Below are positions 62,716 through 64,000 of a stretch of 64,000 nt of DNA, one piece after another. The translations under genes were made by a program, and so were the position numbers. The stretch lies in NCBI GenBank assembly GCA_050951845.1, contig JBMNJV010000001.1:682001-746000 (forward strand). Reading direction: 5' to 3'. The notes under the pieces were generated by a model. It was not told the origin of the DNA and did no database searches. It was given only the letters and a program-made list of their open reading frames with translations. This DNA is from UBA5436 sp050951845 (GTDB taxonomy: Bacteria > Bacillota > Clostridia > Saccharofermentanales > DTU023). Positions within the stretch are counted from its first letter, which is position 1; every line of letters starts with the position of its first letter.

Positions 62716-63072
62716 CTAATCTTCAAGATAAAAAACCGAAATTTCCGGTAGCAGATTGCCGCCCAGGAATTTGTAATGCACCACATAGCGATCTGCATCA
62801 TAGCGAAGACCGTAACGCTCCTGTAAGTACGCAAGATCTTGCGGGTAACTTCCTTCCAATGCATAACACTGTACGGCCTCCCGCCGCACAGCGTCTTTCA
62901 GCAGAACGATCTGCCTGGAGACGGATGTTTTTCCGGCGGCAGTAACCCCTGATCCAATACTCAGCGCAACGGCGGCAAAGATCGCGACAGCCCAGAAAAC
63001 ACCGCTGCCCAGCAATTGCCTGATCTTTTTCGCGAACCCGGTTTTTCGCAAGGAAACACCAACCTTTCTCAC
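62716..63072 (-). CDS. Small membrane-anchored pilus-operon protein
   Basis: 118 residues from GTG 63072, which overlaps the stop of the pilC gene. One membrane helix (VFWAVAIFAAVALSIGSGVTAAG), then a compact domain with EGSYPQDLAYLQERYGLRYDADRYVVHY, reminiscent of the end of pseudopilins. Start codon choice is uncertain. Confidence 0.65.
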   Translation of the reverse strand: MRKVGVSLRKTGFAKKIRQLLGSGVFWAVAIFAAVALSIGSGVTAAGKTSVSRQIVLLKDAVRREAVQCYALEGSYPQDLAYLQERYGLRYDADRYVVHYKFLGGNLLPEISVFYLED

Positions 63073-64000
63073 ATGCCGCTCAGGATTCCGGCCAACGGCA
63101 ACATGACAGATAGGATGACCAGCCCCACCAGTACGCACAGCAATGCTACCAGCGCAGGCTCAATAATTGCCAGCAACCGCTGCCGCCGCGACTCAGCATC
63201 ACGGCGGCAGCGAAGTGCAACTTCCATAAGCATCGTTCCGGGTGTGCCTGTGCGCAAGCCTGCCACTATCATCCCGTTATAGGATTCTTCAAAAATTCCG
63301 GAAGCGAAAATAGCCTCTTGCAAAGGTTTCCCTTCTCCAAGCAGGCGCTCGAGTTCAACAATTCGCGCCTTTGCCCTTTCGCTTTCTTCAAGGTCCGCCG
63401 CTAAATGCAGCGCATCCACTATATAAATGCCGCTTTCCAGCATCAGCGACATGGAAAATGCGAACCGTTCCGCAGCGATAACCGCTGCCACCTTCCGTGT
63501 GAGCGGGGAAGTATCATAAGCGCGCAAAAGCGCAACCCGGCCTTTTTTTGTAAAACGCAGGAGAAAAAATACGAGAACAACGGCAATGACCACGATCAGA
63601 ATGACCACCGCAGATTGACCAAAAGCCTGTCCGAATTGCAGCAGCGACAGAGAAAAAGGGTTCATTGCCAGTCCCAGTTGCTTGAACACTTGTTCAAATA
63701 CCGGCATTACCGCCACGGTCAGTACAAAAATCACCACGAGCACCATTCCCGTCATAGTAAGCGGGTAGACCACCGAAGTTCGCAGTTCTCTTGCCAGGGC
63801 ATCGCGCCCTTTGTAATACGCATGCAGTGCCTCTGCGATTTCTTGCATACGTCCCGTGCGTTCGCCTATCCGCACCATATCCACGGCATAACCGGGAAAC
63901 CGCCCGCTTTGCAGGAAAGCGGCAGACAGACTGTTCCCGTCCGCAACTTCCGCGGATAGCCCGCGAAACAATTCGCTATTTCTTGCACCCGTTTCTTCAC
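63069..64000 (-). CDS. pilC: Type IV pilus inner-membrane platform protein PilC/GspF (5' end outside window)
   Basis: At least 310 residues; the frame stays open to the window edge (EETGARNSELFRGLSAEVADG...), so the true start lies beyond 64000. Two T2SSF domains: one around LSAAFLQSGRFPGYAVDMVRIGERTGRM and one around FSMSLMLESGIYIVDALHLAADL ... GMIVAGLRTGTPGTMLMEVAL, plus three membrane helices. It anchors the pilus assembly ATPases. Confidence 0.88.
   Translation of the reverse strand, partial: EETGARNSELFRGLSAEVADGNSLSAAFLQSGRFPGYAVDMVRIGERTGRMQEIAEALHAYYKGRDALARELRTSVVYPLTMTGMVLVVIFVLTVAVMPVFEQVFKQLGLAMNPFSLSLLQFGQAFGQSAVVILIVVIAVVLVFFLLRFTKKGRVALLRAYDTSPLTRKVAAVIAAERFAFSMSLMLESGIYIVDALHLAADLEESERAKARIVELERLLGEGKPLQEAIFASGIFEESYNGMIVAGLRTGTPGTMLMEVALRCRRDAESRRQRLLAIIEPALVALLCVLVGLVILSVMLPLAGILSGM

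Noticed and set aside
62700..62864. N-terminal extension of the DUF4860-like gene
   Set aside because: The extra 55 residues are antisense-like overlap with the upstream gene; family proteins begin near the membrane helix.

Overview
The window looks like a chromosomal segment of a low-to-medium GC anaerobic Firmicute, probably a clostridial lineage. Supporting signs are AGGAGG-type ribosome binding sites, a tetrahydrofolate (THF) riboswitch, ECF transporters of the MptD type, a DUF3793/flavodoxin pair, FeoA/FeoB with a FeoB-associated Cys-rich peptide, a clostridial-type type IV pilus cluster, and a giant surface protein with a clostridial three-helix C-terminal anchor. The left 48 kb is AT-rich; the adhesin/pilus end (48.5-64 kb) is clearly richer in GC. 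The species cannot be named from the sequence.

Layout: 1-0.9 kb, end of a metal P-type ATPase facing an ArsR-type regulator. 1.08-2.6 kb, a complete IS3-family (IS150-like) insertion sequence with a 3-bp target duplication. 2.7-5.3 kb, promoter, THF riboswitch, SLC13-type permease and folP. 5.3-37.9 kb, a large metal-acquisition island: flavodoxin/DUF3793; two modules each with a pair of exporter-fold ABC proteins plus an ECF transporter (S, T, fused A-A), resembling the streptococcal haem-uptake siaDEFGH arrangement; two esterase-like hydrolases and a methyltransferase; ZinT-like lipoprotein plus a Zn-type ABC importer; feoA-feoB-feoB-associated; and a TroABCD-like Mn/Fe importer whose last permease carries a C-terminal winged helix. 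38-47.7 kb, four c-di-GMP proteins: two GGDEF cyclases and two convergent paralogous GGDEF-EAL proteins with decayed GGDEF and intact EAL motifs. 48.6-60.1 kb, one 3836-residue repeat-rich surface protein. 60.2-64 kb, a type IV pilus operon (pilT, pilin-like genes, pilC/gspF) running off the window.

Two signals tie the window together. First, thirteen copies of a palindrome, GTTAG-N6-CTAAC, lie upstream of nearly every metal-uptake operon, often exactly at the predicted transcription start of a good sigma-A promoter. This indicates one DtxR-like metal regulon covering flavodoxin/DUF3793, both ABC+ECF modules, zinT-znu, feoAB and troABCD. Second, c-di-GMP turnover genes sit beside a giant adhesin and type IV pili, a combination that suggests control of surface attachment.

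The most unusual points are the THF riboswitch controlling an SLC13 permease with folP; the permease-winged-helix fusion, which recalls chlamydial YtgCR; a YgbA-like/ECF S-component fusion; a metal-binding lipoprotein with a ~145-residue insertion; a ~70-nt dispersed foldback element; and a recurring pattern of short duplications spanning stop codons.
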